Of a stretch of DNA of 48,605 nt, positions 34,559-42,580 are shown piece by piece. The notes beneath the pieces are model-generated. The model saw nothing but the letters and a program-made list of their open reading frames with translations, was not told where the DNA came from and did no database searches. A program made the translations under genes and the position numbers. The stretch is from Ottowia sp. (lineage in GTDB: Bacteria > Pseudomonadota > Gammaproteobacteria > Burkholderiales > Burkholderiaceae_C), in assembly GCA_017997715.1 (NCBI GenBank), contig JAGOEM010000005.1, positions 1 to 48,605 on the forward strand. Reading direction: 5' to 3'. The number at the start of each line of letters is the position of its first letter. Position 1 is the stretch's first letter.

Positions 34559-34614
34559 CGGTGCAAGTGGCGTTCGTGCTGGAAGTGGCGGCGCGGTGCT
34601 GCCTGGCGGCCGCT

Positions 34615-35304
34615 TCAACGCAATGGCGCGGGCGGTATCCACCCCGACGTCACCTGCGCCACGCCGTCGCCATTGCCGCTGCGGCGCAGCTCGGCCAGGA
34701 AGGCGTCGACCGCGTCGGCGGCGGCGCGTTGGGGTGTGGTGTTGGCGGCCGGTGCGGACCAGCTGCGCGCCATGGCGGCCAGGGCGGGGCGGGTGCCGCG
34801 CGACCAGGCGCCGCCCAGGGGGTCTTCGGCGTCGGCCAGCAGTTTGGCGCAGTACATGCGGCGCGCGGTGTCGCTGTGCGAGACCAAACCCAGCACGGCG
34901 CGGGCGGCGCGGTCGAAGGCGGTGGCGCCCAGCAGGCCACGGTTGTCGGGCTGGGCGTGCCAGGCGCACAGGTATTCGATGGGGCCCATGGCGCGCGTGG
35001 CGGCGCCGTGGGTGGCGCCCCAGGCGGTGTGCCGGCCAGAGGGCAGGCGCCCGGTTTGCAGCGCCAGCACCAGGGTGTCGGCCACGGCTTTTTGCGCGCT
35101 GGCGTCGCCGTGTTCGCCGATGCGGCACAGCACCTGCAAAAAGGCGGGGTACAGCGCGTCGCCCAGCGACAGGCACAGGCGTTCGAGCCAGCGCACGCGC
35201 TCTTCGGCGGTGGGCAGGTACACGCAGCCTTCGATCAGCACCTCGGCGGCGCCGGACCAATCGGGATCGGGCTTGAGGACCGGGGCGAGCGCTGGGCTGT
35301 TCAT
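34615..35304 (-). CDS. Unrecognised protein linked to the T3SS
   Basis: 229-aa soluble protein (starts MNSPALAPVLKPDPDWSGAA). It is largely alpha-helical in pattern with repeated Ala/Leu segments (EERVRWLERLCLSLGDALYP, AVADTLVLALQTG, RMYCAKLLADAEDPLGG) and no signal peptide or membrane helix. It is encoded downstream of the 77-aa gene (68-bp gap) in the strand and neighbourhood of sctQRST. A role as chaperone, regulator or secreted protein of the T3SS is possible; I do not recognise the family. Confidence 0.65.
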   Translation of the reverse strand: MNSPALAPVLKPDPDWSGAAEVLIEGCVYLPTAEERVRWLERLCLSLGDALYPAFLQVLCRIGEHGDASAQKAVADTLVLALQTGRLPSGRHTAWGATHGAATRAMGPIEYLCAWHAQPDNRGLLGATAFDRAARAVLGLVSHSDTARRMYCAKLLADAEDPLGGAWSRGTRPALAAMARSWSAPAANTTPQRAAADAVDAFLAELRRSGNGDGVAQVTSGWIPPAPLR

Positions 35305-35372
35305 GGCAAACGACAAGGTGGGCCGCCGCGCCCCATCAGGCGCGCCAGGCACAGGGGGAGCACAGGGGGCGA

Positions 35373-35606
35373 TCAGCCCTGGAACAGGCAGGCGAGAAAG
35401 CGCGCCTGAAGCTGGGTGGCGCCTTCGCCGCTGGAAGGCGGCACCGTGAGCGCACGGGCGGCCTGCTGGTCGCCGACGAAGCCGAACTGCTGGGCGGCGT
35501 CGCCGGTGGAGGCTGTCCCGCCCGACGCCGGACGGGCGTGGTCCCAGCCGGCGGTCGGCGCGTGCAGGCCCGGCGGCAAAGAGGACAGGGGTGGAAAGGT
35601 GCTCAT
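35373..35606 (-). CDS. Small unrecognised protein linked to the T3SS
   Basis: 77-aa protein rich in Pro, Ser, Gly and Ala (MSTFPPLSSLPPGLHAPTAG) with a more hydrophobic end (TQLQARFLACLFQG). The N-terminus, Ser/Pro-rich and without charged residues, resembles T3SS export signals, though such signals have no firm consensus. A perfect dyad lies 64 bp upstream of its ATG. Likely cotranscribed with the 229-aa gene. The ribosome-binding site is weak, so the call is moderate. Confidence 0.52.
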   Translation of the reverse strand: MSTFPPLSSLPPGLHAPTAGWDHARPASGGTASTGDAAQQFGFVGDQQAARALTVPPSSGEGATQLQARFLACLFQG

Positions 35607-35670
35607 GGCGATCAGGTCGTCAACAGTGAATGCGTGAGGGCGATATTACGGCGCTGGCCGGGGCCGCGCT

Positions 35671-35688
35671 ACTGGGATCGTTCCCAGT
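35671..35688. promoter_or_regulatory. Perfect 18-bp dyad, candidate T3SS operator
   Basis: ACTGGGA (35671-35677) and TCCCAGT (35682-35688) with spacer TCGT. It lies 64 bp upstream of the 77-aa gene. A near copy occurs upstream of sctQ at 38910-38927, which suggests one regulator for both units. Confidence 0.6.
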
Positions 35689-35734
35689 GCGTGCGCACTT
35701 TGTCACGCTGGCAGTGGGGCGCGAGGGTCGCTTT

Positions 35735-35793
35735 TTACTACTATTTGTATAGCTGCCTGCGCCCTATGGGCGGTCGCTACAGGCTGATTTGAC
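35735..35793. repeat. Dispersed palindromic repeat, family A
   Basis: TATAGCTGCCTGCGCCCTAT and GGGCGGTCGCTACAGGCTGA form a full-length family A copy. It lies 20 bp after the sctT stop and may terminate the sctQRST transcript. Confidence 0.8.
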
Positions 35794-35813
35794 CTGAAAT
35801 CAGACCCTGGTAG

Positions 35814-36611
35814 TTATCCCAGCACCGCGTTCACCTGCTGCAGGATGGTGGGCATCAAATCGGCCAGCCGTTCCAGCAAGGTGCGCACCAGCGTGCCGAG
35901 CATGACCAGCCACACGCCGACCGCCGCCACGCCTTTGAGCGACATCGAGATCGAGATCAGGTTCAGCTGCGGCGCGTAGCGGTTCATCAGCCCCAGCGAC
36001 AGGTCGATGGCGTACAGCACCACCAGCGCGGGCGCGGCCATCAAGAAGGTGAGGCCGGCAAACTGCGCAAAGGCGCTTTCAAACAGCGTGACGCCCTGCA
36101 GCTTCAGCGTGAGGCCCGGCTGCCCCAGCGGCCACAGCGCAAAGCTTTCCATCAGCACGCCCACCCACAGCGTCAGCCCGCCTGAGAACATGAAGACGTA
36201 AATCGCCAGCCGCCCCAGGAAGGCGCCAGACACCGAGGTCTGGCGGCCCGAAAGCGGGTCGGTCACCTGCGCCTGGCTCATGCCGCTGGCGCCGTCCACC
36301 ACTTCGCCCGCGGCGTCAAAGGCCCACAGCACGGCGGCCAGCAACAAGCCCAGCGCCAGGCCCAGAAACGCTTCACGCGCAAACAGGCCCAGCCAATCGG
36401 TCACGCCCCAGTCGTTGACGTGGACCATGGGCTGAACCGCCAGCGTAATGATGCCGAACGACAGAAAGATGGCGGCGCGCACCATCTGCGGCACCGTGTC
36501 CTGCGCCAGGATGGGCAGCAGCAGAAAAGCCATGGCAAAGCGCGTGCTGGCCAGCGCCGCCAGCAGCGCCAGATCGCCCATGTTGCCGATGCTGGCCAGC
36601 GCCTCACCCAT
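35814..36611 (-). CDS. sctT: Type III secretion export gate protein SctT
   Basis: 265-aa FliR/SctT membrane protein with about six hydrophobic segments, STRFAMAFLLLPILAQDTVP near the start, ALGLLLAAVLWAFDAAGEVV-D and the conserved MSQAQVTDPLSGRQTSVSGA loop, and LVVLYAIDLSLGLMNRYAPQ-LN near residue 215. Forms the core export channel with SctR and SctS. Last of the sctQRST unit. Confidence 0.95.
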   Translation of the reverse strand: MGEALASIGNMGDLALLAALASTRFAMAFLLLPILAQDTVPQMVRAAIFLSFGIITLAVQPMVHVNDWGVTDWLGLFAREAFLGLALGLLLAAVLWAFDAAGEVVDGASGMSQAQVTDPLSGRQTSVSGAFLGRLAIYVFMFSGGLTLWVGVLMESFALWPLGQPGLTLKLQGVTLFESAFAQFAGLTFLMAAPALVVLYAIDLSLGLMNRYAPQLNLISISMSLKGVAAVGVWLVMLGTLVRTLLERLADLMPTILQQVNAVLG

Positions 36612-36686
36612 CGGCGCGCGCCCCCTGCCGTGCGGTGGCCGCGGCCCGTGGGCCAGCCCGCCAGTGTCGAGCGCGGCGCCCTCCGC

Positions 36687-36959
36687 TCATTTCTTGACCA
36701 GCGCGGGAAACTCGGTCATCACCCGATCGGCAAACTGGTACAGCGAGCCGCCCAGCAGCGAAGCGGTGATGAAGATGGTGACCACGATGGCGAAGAACTT
36801 CAGCGCGTACTGCAACGTCTGTTCCTGGATCTGCGTGGCCGCCTGAATCAGCGCGATCACCAGCCCCACCAGCGCCGCTGCCAGTACCGGCGGCGCCGAC
36901 AGCAGCAACACCAGCCACAAGGCCTGGTACATCAGTTGAATGGCTTGACTGTCCAGCAC
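36687..36959 (-). CDS. sctS: Type III secretion export gate protein SctS
   Basis: 90-aa FliQ/SctS protein with two transmembrane helices (ALWLVLLLSAPPVLAAALVG and YALKFFAIVVTIFITASLLG) joined by the conserved IQAATQIQEQTL loop. The likely start is GTG at 36959 (reads M-LDSQAIQLMYQAL), with an AAGGGA site upstream; this gives the normal family length. The more distant ATG at 37037 would add a non-conserved leader. Confidence 0.93.
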   Translation of the reverse strand: MLDSQAIQLMYQALWLVLLLSAPPVLAAALVGLVIALIQAATQIQEQTLQYALKFFAIVVTIFITASLLGGSLYQFADRVMTEFPALVKK

Positions 36960-37042
36960 GTCGAATCCCTTATCTGTCAGCGCCGCGCGCCGCCCCGGTG
37001 TTCCAGCGAACGCCATGCCCGCACCCGCGGCGGGCATCGGCG

Positions 37043-37092
37043 TTGTCCCCCTTCCCGCACGAGAGGGAAGGCGCGAAGCGACTCAGGGGGGC
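37043..37092. repeat. Dispersed repeat, family B, between sctR and sctS
   Basis: GTCCCCCTTCCCGCACGAGA, then GGGAAGGCGCGAAGCGACTC and AGGGGGGC. The type of CCCCC...GCGAAGCGACTC...GGGGG element scattered in Comamonadaceae genomes. It occupies much of the 152-bp sctR-sctS gap. Confidence 0.6.
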
Positions 37093-37111
37093 GCCCCGAC
37101 GCAAGCGGGTG

Positions 37112-37768
37112 TCAGGCCCCATACGACAGCACCAAACCATGCGACAGCTTGACCCAGCCATCGACCAGCACGAACAGCAGCAGCTTGAACGGCAACGAAA
37201 TGGTGGTGGGCGACAGCATCATCATGCCCATCGCCATCAGGATGTTGGCGATGATCAGGTCGATCACCAGAAACGGCAGGAAGATCAGGAAGCCGATTTG
37301 AAACGCGGCCGACAGCTCGCTGACCGTGAAGGCCGGGATGACCACCACGAAGTCGCGCTCGGTCAGCTGGGCGGCGCGCTCGGGCGTCAGGTTTTTCTGC
37401 GCGGTTTTCAGAAAGAAAGCGCGTTCGCGCGGGCTGGAATGCTTGACCAGGAAGTCGCGCAGCGGCTCTTTGCTGGCGTCGGTCACGGCCAGCAGGCCGG
37501 CGGTGCTGCCGGTCGGGTTGCTGACGCCGCGCGCGCGTTCGGCCATGTCCATGCCCACGGGCAGCATCACATACACCGTCAGCACCAGCGCCATGCCGTT
37601 CAGCACCACGTTGGGCGGCACCTGCTGCAGGCCCAGCGCGTTGCGCAGCAGGCTCAGCACCACGATGATTTTGGTGAACGACGTCACCATCACGCCCACA
37701 AACGGCGCCAGCGCCACCAGCACCACCGTCACCAGCGCGGACGACGGGGTGAATTCGTTCAGATCCAT
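37112..37768 (-). CDS. sctR: Type III secretion export gate protein SctR
   Basis: 218-aa FliP/SctR protein with PFVGVMVTSFTKIIVVLSLL-RNALG and NVVLNGMALVLTVYVMLP in the N-terminal part and VVIPAFTVSELSAAFQIGFL, IFLPFLVIDLIIANILMAMG, MMMLSPTTISLPFKLLLF in the C-terminal part. Pentamer at the heart of the export gate. The ATG at 37768 (MDLNEF) gives family length. An AT-rich patch (37868-37905) in the 183-bp gap to sctQ might carry an internal promoter. Confidence 0.96.
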   Translation of the reverse strand: MDLNEFTPSSALVTVVLVALAPFVGVMVTSFTKIIVVLSLLRNALGLQQVPPNVVLNGMALVLTVYVMLPVGMDMAERARGVSNPTGSTAGLLAVTDASKEPLRDFLVKHSSPRERAFFLKTAQKNLTPERAAQLTERDFVVVIPAFTVSELSAAFQIGFLIFLPFLVIDLIIANILMAMGMMMLSPTTISLPFKLLLFVLVDGWVKLSHGLVLSYGA

Positions 37769-37951
37769 GGTCCCTGCTCCCTGCCCAGGCTTTTTGCGCC
37801 TGTCGCTGCATCCGGTAGGCCGCGCCACGGCGCGGTGCAGCGCACGACGGGCGACCTGGAATGCAACTGATTTTTCAAATTTTTACTATCACAACAATAG
37901 CATCCGGCGCAGATGGTAACTGCGTTTGATGCCATATTGGTGACAAGGCTT

Positions 37952-38797
37952 TCAAGCCGCCCATTGCGGCAGATCGACCGCTTCGACGCGCAGGCCGCAG
38001 CCTTCGCCCATGGGCAACAGCGCCCCGCGCGCCACCACCGTGGCGCCCTGGCGCAGCTCGGCCGCCCAGGGCTGCGGCGTGGGCCAGTGGCAGGGCGCGC
38101 CGGCCCGGCCCCAGCCCAGCCAATGGTCCAGCGGCAGCTGCACGGCGCGCGACAGCACCACCTGCAGCGCGGCGGCCTGCGCCGGTGCGCCGCCCTGCGC
38201 CCCCGTGGCTAGCACGGTGATGCGCTGGGCCGCCAGATCCAGCCTGGCGGGGCATGGCGCAAGCTGCTGGTCTGCGTCGATCAGCTGCACCGCCCAGGCG
38301 GTGGCCAACGACGCGGGCAGCCACAGCAGGCTGCCCACCTGCAGTTGGGCCAGCGCTTCGGCAGGCACTTCGCCCAGCACCACCGTGGCGTGGTGCGCGT
38401 CCCAGGCCAGCGCAGGGGCGCGCAGGGCGTCGGGCGGCGGCAACTGCAGGGCGGCAAGCGGCACGGTCAGGGTGCTGCCGGGGGGCGCCAGCGCCGGATC
38501 GCGCACCACCGCGCGGTAGGCCTGGGCCGCCACGGCCGCGCCAGGCGCCAGCGGCGCCGGGTCCCAGGGGCCGCGCAGCCACTGTTCCACGGCGCGAATC
38601 AAGGGTTCGGCCTCGGCCAGCCGCAGCACCTGTTCGGCCCCGGTGACGGCACCTTGCGCATCGGCGGCGCGCGGCAGCACCAAGCCAAAGTGGCCACAGG
38701 CGCTGTCGCCCTGGAACGCCAGGGGCAGCGGCGCGGCCAACGCGGCGTTGGCGGGCGCAGCATCGGGCGCGGTGGCGGTCGGGTCGGCGGAATTCAT
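37952..38797 (-). CDS. sctQ: Type III secretion sorting-platform protein SctQ
   Basis: 281-aa cytosolic protein, Ala/Leu-rich. The C-terminal ~70 residues have the SpoA (FliM/FliN) pattern, LQVVLSRAVQLPLDHWLGWG, then GATVVARGALLPMGEGCGLR-VE. Position immediately before sctR is the conserved SctQ location. It forms the pods of the sorting platform with SctK and SctL. The family is poorly conserved, hence slightly lower confidence. ATG 38797 is used. Confidence 0.83.
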   Translation of the reverse strand: MNSADPTATAPDAAPANAALAAPLPLAFQGDSACGHFGLVLPRAADAQGAVTGAEQVLRLAEAEPLIRAVEQWLRGPWDPAPLAPGAAVAAQAYRAVVRDPALAPPGSTLTVPLAALQLPPPDALRAPALAWDAHHATVVLGEVPAEALAQLQVGSLLWLPASLATAWAVQLIDADQQLAPCPARLDLAAQRITVLATGAQGGAPAQAAALQVVLSRAVQLPLDHWLGWGRAGAPCHWPTPQPWAAELRQGATVVARGALLPMGEGCGLRVEAVDLPQWAA

Positions 38798-38909
38798 GCT
38801 GGGCCACCAGTGTGACCGAGCGGCCCCGCGCTTTCCAGCTAGCAACGTTACTAGCACCCGCCGCCAAAAACCGCACTTTTGCCGTCGATCTGCGCCCCTG
38901 GCGCGCCGC

Positions 38910-38927
38910 ACTGGGGTCGTTCCCATT
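38910..38927. promoter_or_regulatory. Near copy of the T3SS dyad upstream of sctQ
   Basis: ACTGGGGTCGTTCCCATT matches the perfect dyad at 35671-35688 at 16 of 18 positions. It lies 112 bp upstream of sctQ and also about 150 bp upstream of the plus-strand hydrolase gene at 39078, so it could influence both. Confidence 0.5.
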
Positions 38928-39077
38928 AGCAAGCTTCCCAGCTATGCACCGCGAATCCACAAGCCCAGAATGCAAGTGCTTGCTCACACCGATGAGCGCC
39001 AAGGCCATCGCAGATCAGATGGTCAGGACTGAAGGCACAAAGCCCTTCGCCACCCTCCGCTTGAAAGGATCGACCGC

Positions 39078-40523
39078 ATGACCGCCATTTCCCCCGCACT
39101 TCCCAGCGCCGCCACGGCCGGCGCTGCCGGCAGCGGCGCTTCTGTTTCCGTGCAGCACGGTGACACCCTCTCGGCCATCGCCCAGCGCAGCGGCGTGTCG
39201 CTGCAGGCCTTGATTTCGGCCAACCCGCAGATCGTCAACCCCAGCCTGATCTACCCCGGCGACACCATCAGCGTGCCGGGCGGCATGGGTGCGCCGGCGG
39301 CCGGCGGCACGGGCGCAGCGGGCGCGGCGGGTGCAGCCGAAGGCGGCGCCCCGCCCGCTGGCATGGGCTTGAGTGCCGGCGGCCTGAACCTGATCAAAAG
39401 CCACGAAGGCCTGCGCACCAACGCCTACCAGGACCCGGTGGGCGTATGGACGATTGGCTACGGCCATACCGGCACCGCCAAACCCGGCCAGCAGATCAGC
39501 GAGGCGCAGGCCGAACAGCTGCTGCGCAAAGACGTGGGCTGGGCCGAAGACGCGGTGCGCAAGAACGTCAAGGTGCCGCTGACGCAGGGGCAGTTTGATG
39601 CGCTGGTCAGCTTCACCTTCAACCTGGGCGCAGGCGCGCTGGGCCGATCCTCCCTTTTGCAAAAGCTGAACGCGGGCGACTACGCGGGCGCGCAGGCCGA
39701 ATTCGGCAAGTACGTGCACGCCGGTGGCCGCGTGTTGCCCGGCCTGGTGCGCCGCCGCACCGAAGAGGCGCAGCTGTTCGGCGGCCAGGCGCCGCAGGGC
39801 AACGCGGCCAATGGCAGCGCAGCACCAGCCAATTCAGCCAACGGCCCGAGCCGCGCCGCGCCAGCGGGCGGGGCGCCAGGCAGCCACACGGTGAAGTCGG
39901 GCGACACGCTGTGGGACATCGCCCGCGCCAAGGGCGTGTCGCTGCAGGCGCTGATCGCGGCCAACCCGCAGATCGCCAACCCCGACCTGATCTACCCCGG
40001 CCAGCAGATCCACATCCCCGGTGGCAAGGGCATCGACCGTGGCGCGCCAAGCGGCGGCAACGGCGTCGACGGCACCATCAAGGCGGCCCCCACCGGCAAT
40101 GGCACCGGCGCCAACGCCGCCGCCATCGCCGAAAGCTTTCTGCACCGCAACGCGTCTGACCTGAAGCAAAGCGGCGAACTGCCGATGAACCCGAACGTGC
40201 CCAACGACGTCTGCTGCGCCAACTTCATTTCTGCCGTGCTGGAAAAGAACGGCCAGCTGTCCCCTGGCGAGCACACCGACAGCGTGAGCGGGCTCAACAA
40301 CACCTTGCGCAACAAAGGCTGGCAGCAGGTCAGCCTGGCCGACGCCAAGCCAGGCGACGTGGTCATCATGAACGGCGGCGGGCACACCGAAATGGTGGTG
40401 AAAAACGAAAACGGCCAACTGACCCTGGTCGGCTCCAACAACAGCAATCCGGACGACAGCCAGCGCATCGGCTACGACAGCGGCGCCTGGGCCAGCGACA
40501 TGATCGTGCTGACGCCGCCCTGA
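39078..40523 (+). CDS. LysM-lysozyme-LysM-Cys/His peptidoglycan hydrolase
   Basis: 481-aa modular protein. LysM 1 (about 24-67: VQHGDTLSAIAQRSGVSLQA), a GH24 phage-type lysozyme (about 98-235) with catalytic Glu110 in KSHEGLRTNAYQDPVGVWTI and GYGHTG, LysM 2 (about 269-315: TVKSGDTLWDIARAKGVSLQ), and a C-terminal domain (340-481) with NDVCCANFISAVL (Cys379/380) and GGGHTEMVV (His436), like CHAP/NlpC amidase-peptidases. No Sec signal peptide is visible. A GAAAGGA site precedes the ATG. It faces away from sctQ. It could be a T3SS- or T6SS-exported hydrolase, or a domesticated endolysin. Confidence 0.85.
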   Translation: MTAISPALPSAATAGAAGSGASVSVQHGDTLSAIAQRSGVSLQALISANPQIVNPSLIYPGDTISVPGGMGAPAAGGTGAAGAAGAAEGGAPPAGMGLSAGGLNLIKSHEGLRTNAYQDPVGVWTIGYGHTGTAKPGQQISEAQAEQLLRKDVGWAEDAVRKNVKVPLTQGQFDALVSFTFNLGAGALGRSSLLQKLNAGDYAGAQAEFGKYVHAGGRVLPGLVRRRTEEAQLFGGQAPQGNAANGSAAPANSANGPSRAAPAGGAPGSHTVKSGDTLWDIARAKGVSLQALIAANPQIANPDLIYPGQQIHIPGGKGIDRGAPSGGNGVDGTIKAAPTGNGTGANAAAIAESFLHRNASDLKQSGELPMNPNVPNDVCCANFISAVLEKNGQLSPGEHTDSVSGLNNTLRNKGWQQVSLADAKPGDVVIMNGGGHTEMVVKNENGQLTLVGSNNSNPDDSQRIGYDSGAWASDMIVLTPP

Positions 40524-40961
40524 GCCGAGCCGCACCCGCGCCCGCGCCCGCGCCCACGTCCACGTTGACCAACTCCATCAGGCCAACCCAACGACGGCGC
40601 GGGCGCAGCCAGCGCAATGGCCGCGCATCGCCGCAGGCCGCCCTTCGCCACGCATGGCCATGCACGGCCATGCGTGATCCTGGCGCACAACGCCGCGTGC
40701 GCAGGACGCAGCGCCCATGCGCCGGCCAGCCGCCTGGCAAGGACAGGCGCTTGCCTGACTGGCCAACAAAGCACGGCCGGCCTGGCGGCCAGCCTGCTTC
40801 ACGTGCTTACGCCCTTTTATCAGATCGAATCAGGCCGTATCGCACGCCAGGCGGGCGCAAGCAGCTATCGTTAATGAAGCGTTCTGCGCGGCTGCAATTT
40901 GTCGCAGGCCGGCGGCCGAACGTGGTTCAATGTCCTTATCGCGCCCGAAAGACTTGCTCTT
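40524..40961. other. Gene-free stretch with a long hairpin and a repeat
   Basis: No credible coding frame. It begins with a low-complexity GCCCGC run, then has a perfect 11-bp inverted repeat, CACGCATGGCC (40649-40659) and GGCCATGCGTG (40666-40676), 126 bp after the hydrolase stop, which may end its transcript. A partial family A repeat follows at 40830-40872, then the upstream region of the next gene. Confidence 0.6.
40830..40872. repeat. Dispersed palindromic repeat, family A (partial)
   Basis: CAGGCGGGCGCAAGCAGCTA followed by TCGTTAATG gives the right half of family A; the left half is degraded. Confidence 0.6.
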
Positions 40962-41390
40962 ATGAAACTTTCCTTCCGCTGGCTGATGCTGCCCTTGGCC
41001 GCCCTGGGCGTGGCGCCCCTCGCCTCGGCGGGCGACGCCGTGTCGCTGGCCGAACGCGATGCCATCACCGCCACCGTCGCCCAGGCCACCGCCCAACAGC
41101 TGAAGATCGACGCGGCCAAGCTGCGCCTGGTGCCCGACCGCATCCAGCGCCAGGGCGCATGGGCGTTCGTTACCGCCCATCTGCGCGATGCGGCCGGCCA
41201 GCGCTTTGACTACGCCGGCACCCCGCTGCACACCGCCGCGCAAAGCGGTGGCGTATCTAGCCTGTGCGCCGCGCTGTTGCGGCGTGATGGCGACGGCTGG
41301 CAGCTGGTCGACATCGCCGTCGGCCCGACCGACGTGGCCTGGGAACCCTGGGCCGCCACCCACAAAGCGCCCGCGGGGTTGTTCCAATGA
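40962..41390 (+). CDS. Exported protein of unknown function
   Basis: 142-aa protein with a signal peptide (MKLSFRWLMLPLAALGVAPL, cleavage near ASA-G). The mature part (AITATVAQATAQQLKID, LRLVPDRIQRQGAWAFVTAH, SSLCAALLRRDGDGWQLVD-IAVGPTDVAW) has the look of a small periplasmic NTF2-like or cystatin-like domain; I do not recognise a named family. Coupled by ATGA overlap to the lipoprotein gene downstream. Confidence 0.75.
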   Translation: MKLSFRWLMLPLAALGVAPLASAGDAVSLAERDAITATVAQATAQQLKIDAAKLRLVPDRIQRQGAWAFVTAHLRDAAGQRFDYAGTPLHTAAQSGGVSSLCAALLRRDGDGWQLVDIAVGPTDVAWEPWAATHKAPAGLFQ

Positions 41391-41857
41391 GGCGCGCCGC
41401 CCCACTGCTCTTGCTGGCTGCGCTGATGGCCGCCGGCTGCGGCGTTCACGCCGTCACGCCGCACGCCCCTGCGCCCACCACCGCCGTGCAAACGCCGCCC
41501 AGCATCGCCATCACCGCGCTGCCGCCCGCCCTGCAAGGCAGCTGGCAGCCCGTCAGCAAGGCGCTGGAAGGCCCCGGCCCCCTGAAGCTGACCGCGCAAA
41601 CCCTCACCTGGGCGCCCTGCGGCGCCGTGGCGCGCGCCGTGAATGGCACCACGACCGGCACCGCCGTTCTGCTGACCTTGCCCGGCACCACCGCCTGCCG
41701 CCTGGACGGCACGCCCATCACGCACCTGCGCGCCCAAACCCGCGCCGACAACGCGTGCGAGCTGGAACTGTCGATCTACCAGAACGCCGCACAACTGGCC
41801 AAGCAAGAGCGCCTGGCCTGGGGCGTTTACACGCGGCAGGGCTGCGCCCCAAACTGA
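41387..41857 (+). CDS. Putative lipoprotein (META/heat-shock-HslJ-like pattern possible)
   Basis: 156-aa lipoprotein: signal MRRAAPLLLLAALMAAGC with lipobox AAGC (Cys18). The mature domain contains LPPALQGSWQPVSKALEGPG, LKLTAQTLTWAPCGAVARAV, and ELELSIYQNAAQLAKQERLA-WGVYTRQGC. The order (QGSW..., LTWAPCG, final CA) resembles small META-type domains but the match is weak. Two-gene unit with the preceding exported protein. Confidence 0.7.
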   Translation: MRRAAPLLLLAALMAAGCGVHAVTPHAPAPTTAVQTPPSIAITALPPALQGSWQPVSKALEGPGPLKLTAQTLTWAPCGAVARAVNGTTTGTAVLLTLPGTTACRLDGTPITHLRAQTRADNACELELSIYQNAAQLAKQERLAWGVYTRQGCAPN

Positions 41858-41887
41858 GCGCCAAGGGGCGCGCGCCAATTTGAAAGC

Positions 41888-41938
41888 GAATCAAATTCGG
41901 CCACAGCCCCCGCCAAATGGGCGTGAGCAGCTCTATTT
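41888..41938. repeat. Dispersed palindromic repeat, family A
   Basis: GGCCACAGCCCCCGCCAAAT and GGGCGTGAGCAGCTCTATTT, a diverged copy just before the toxin cassettes. Confidence 0.6.
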
Positions 41939-42014
41939 TTTGCAGCGCATTCCTGACCCAGCATAGGTAGTCTTCCCAGCTGCGACCGTTACCAGCTGGT
42001 AAGCCGCCGGATAG

Positions 42015-42575
42015 CTGGACCGAGAAATCGCCGCAGCCCGCGCCAACGGCGCGGAGCCGGCAGACATAGCCAAATGGGAAAAGAACCGCGCCGACAACTT
42101 GACCGATGCCCGCAAGGACGCCGCCCAAATGGAAGGCGCGGTGCCTGGCCGACTGCTGCCCAACCACAACTACGAGCTGAACGGCCATAAGCACACCACC
42201 GACGCCAAAGGTCGCATCAAGACGGTGGAAGGTGAATTGCGCCTGGACCCTGCCAAACGGAACAAATCAGCGCAATCGGGCGTCGGCGCAGACGATGGCC
42301 GGCTGTCCACCAACGAAGGGGGCCACCTGATCGGATCCCAATTTGGTGGTTACCGGAACGTTGAAAATCTGACGCCGATGGACAAGAAAATCAACAATTA
42401 CCACAAGGGGGAGTGGGGCAAGATGGAGAAGCGGTGGGCGGAGGATTTAAAGAATGGCAAATCTGTCAAAGTCAAGATTGAAATCAACTACCCTGATGAT
42501 ACTGCACGCGCCGGTTCATTCCAGGTGACAGAGGTTGTAGATGGAAGTAAAAAAGTGCGGGTAATTGAGAATTAA
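42015..42575 (+). CDS. Orphan C-terminal toxin module 1, DNA/RNA non-specific endonuclease
   Basis: Open frame from 42015 (after a TAG at 42012-42014), no good start codon; TTG at 42099 is the first candidate. The last ~110 residues match the Endonuclea_NS_2 type: QGGHLIGSQFGG-like GGHLIGSQFGGYRNVENLTP, then MDKKINNYHKGEWGKMEKRW and VKIEINYPDD. The His in GGHLI and the Asn/Glu later are the expected catalytic and metal residues. Such domains are the C-terminal warheads of contact-dependent polymorphic toxins. The trafficking N-terminal part is missing, so this is a displaced cassette. Base composition is below the neighbours, suggesting acquisition. The immunity gene follows after 5 bp. Confidence 0.75.
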   Translation: MDREIAAARANGAEPADIAKWEKNRADNLTDARKDAAQMEGAVPGRLLPNHNYELNGHKHTTDAKGRIKTVEGELRLDPAKRNKSAQSGVGADDGRLSTNEGGHLIGSQFGGYRNVENLTPMDKKINNYHKGEWGKMEKRWAEDLKNGKSVKVKIEINYPDDTARAGSFQVTEVVDGSKKVRVIEN

Positions 42576-42580
42576 TACAA

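Noticed and set aside
35671..35688. lux-box for a LuxR-type quorum-sensing regulator
   Set aside because: Length and central ATCGTT resemble a lux box, but the outer half-sites do not match and no LuxR or LuxI gene is visible.
35538..35792. 84-codon plus-strand frame before sctT
   Set aside because: Its end (YSCLRPMGGRYRLI) is a translation of the family A repeat and it overlaps the 77-aa gene in the opposite strand.
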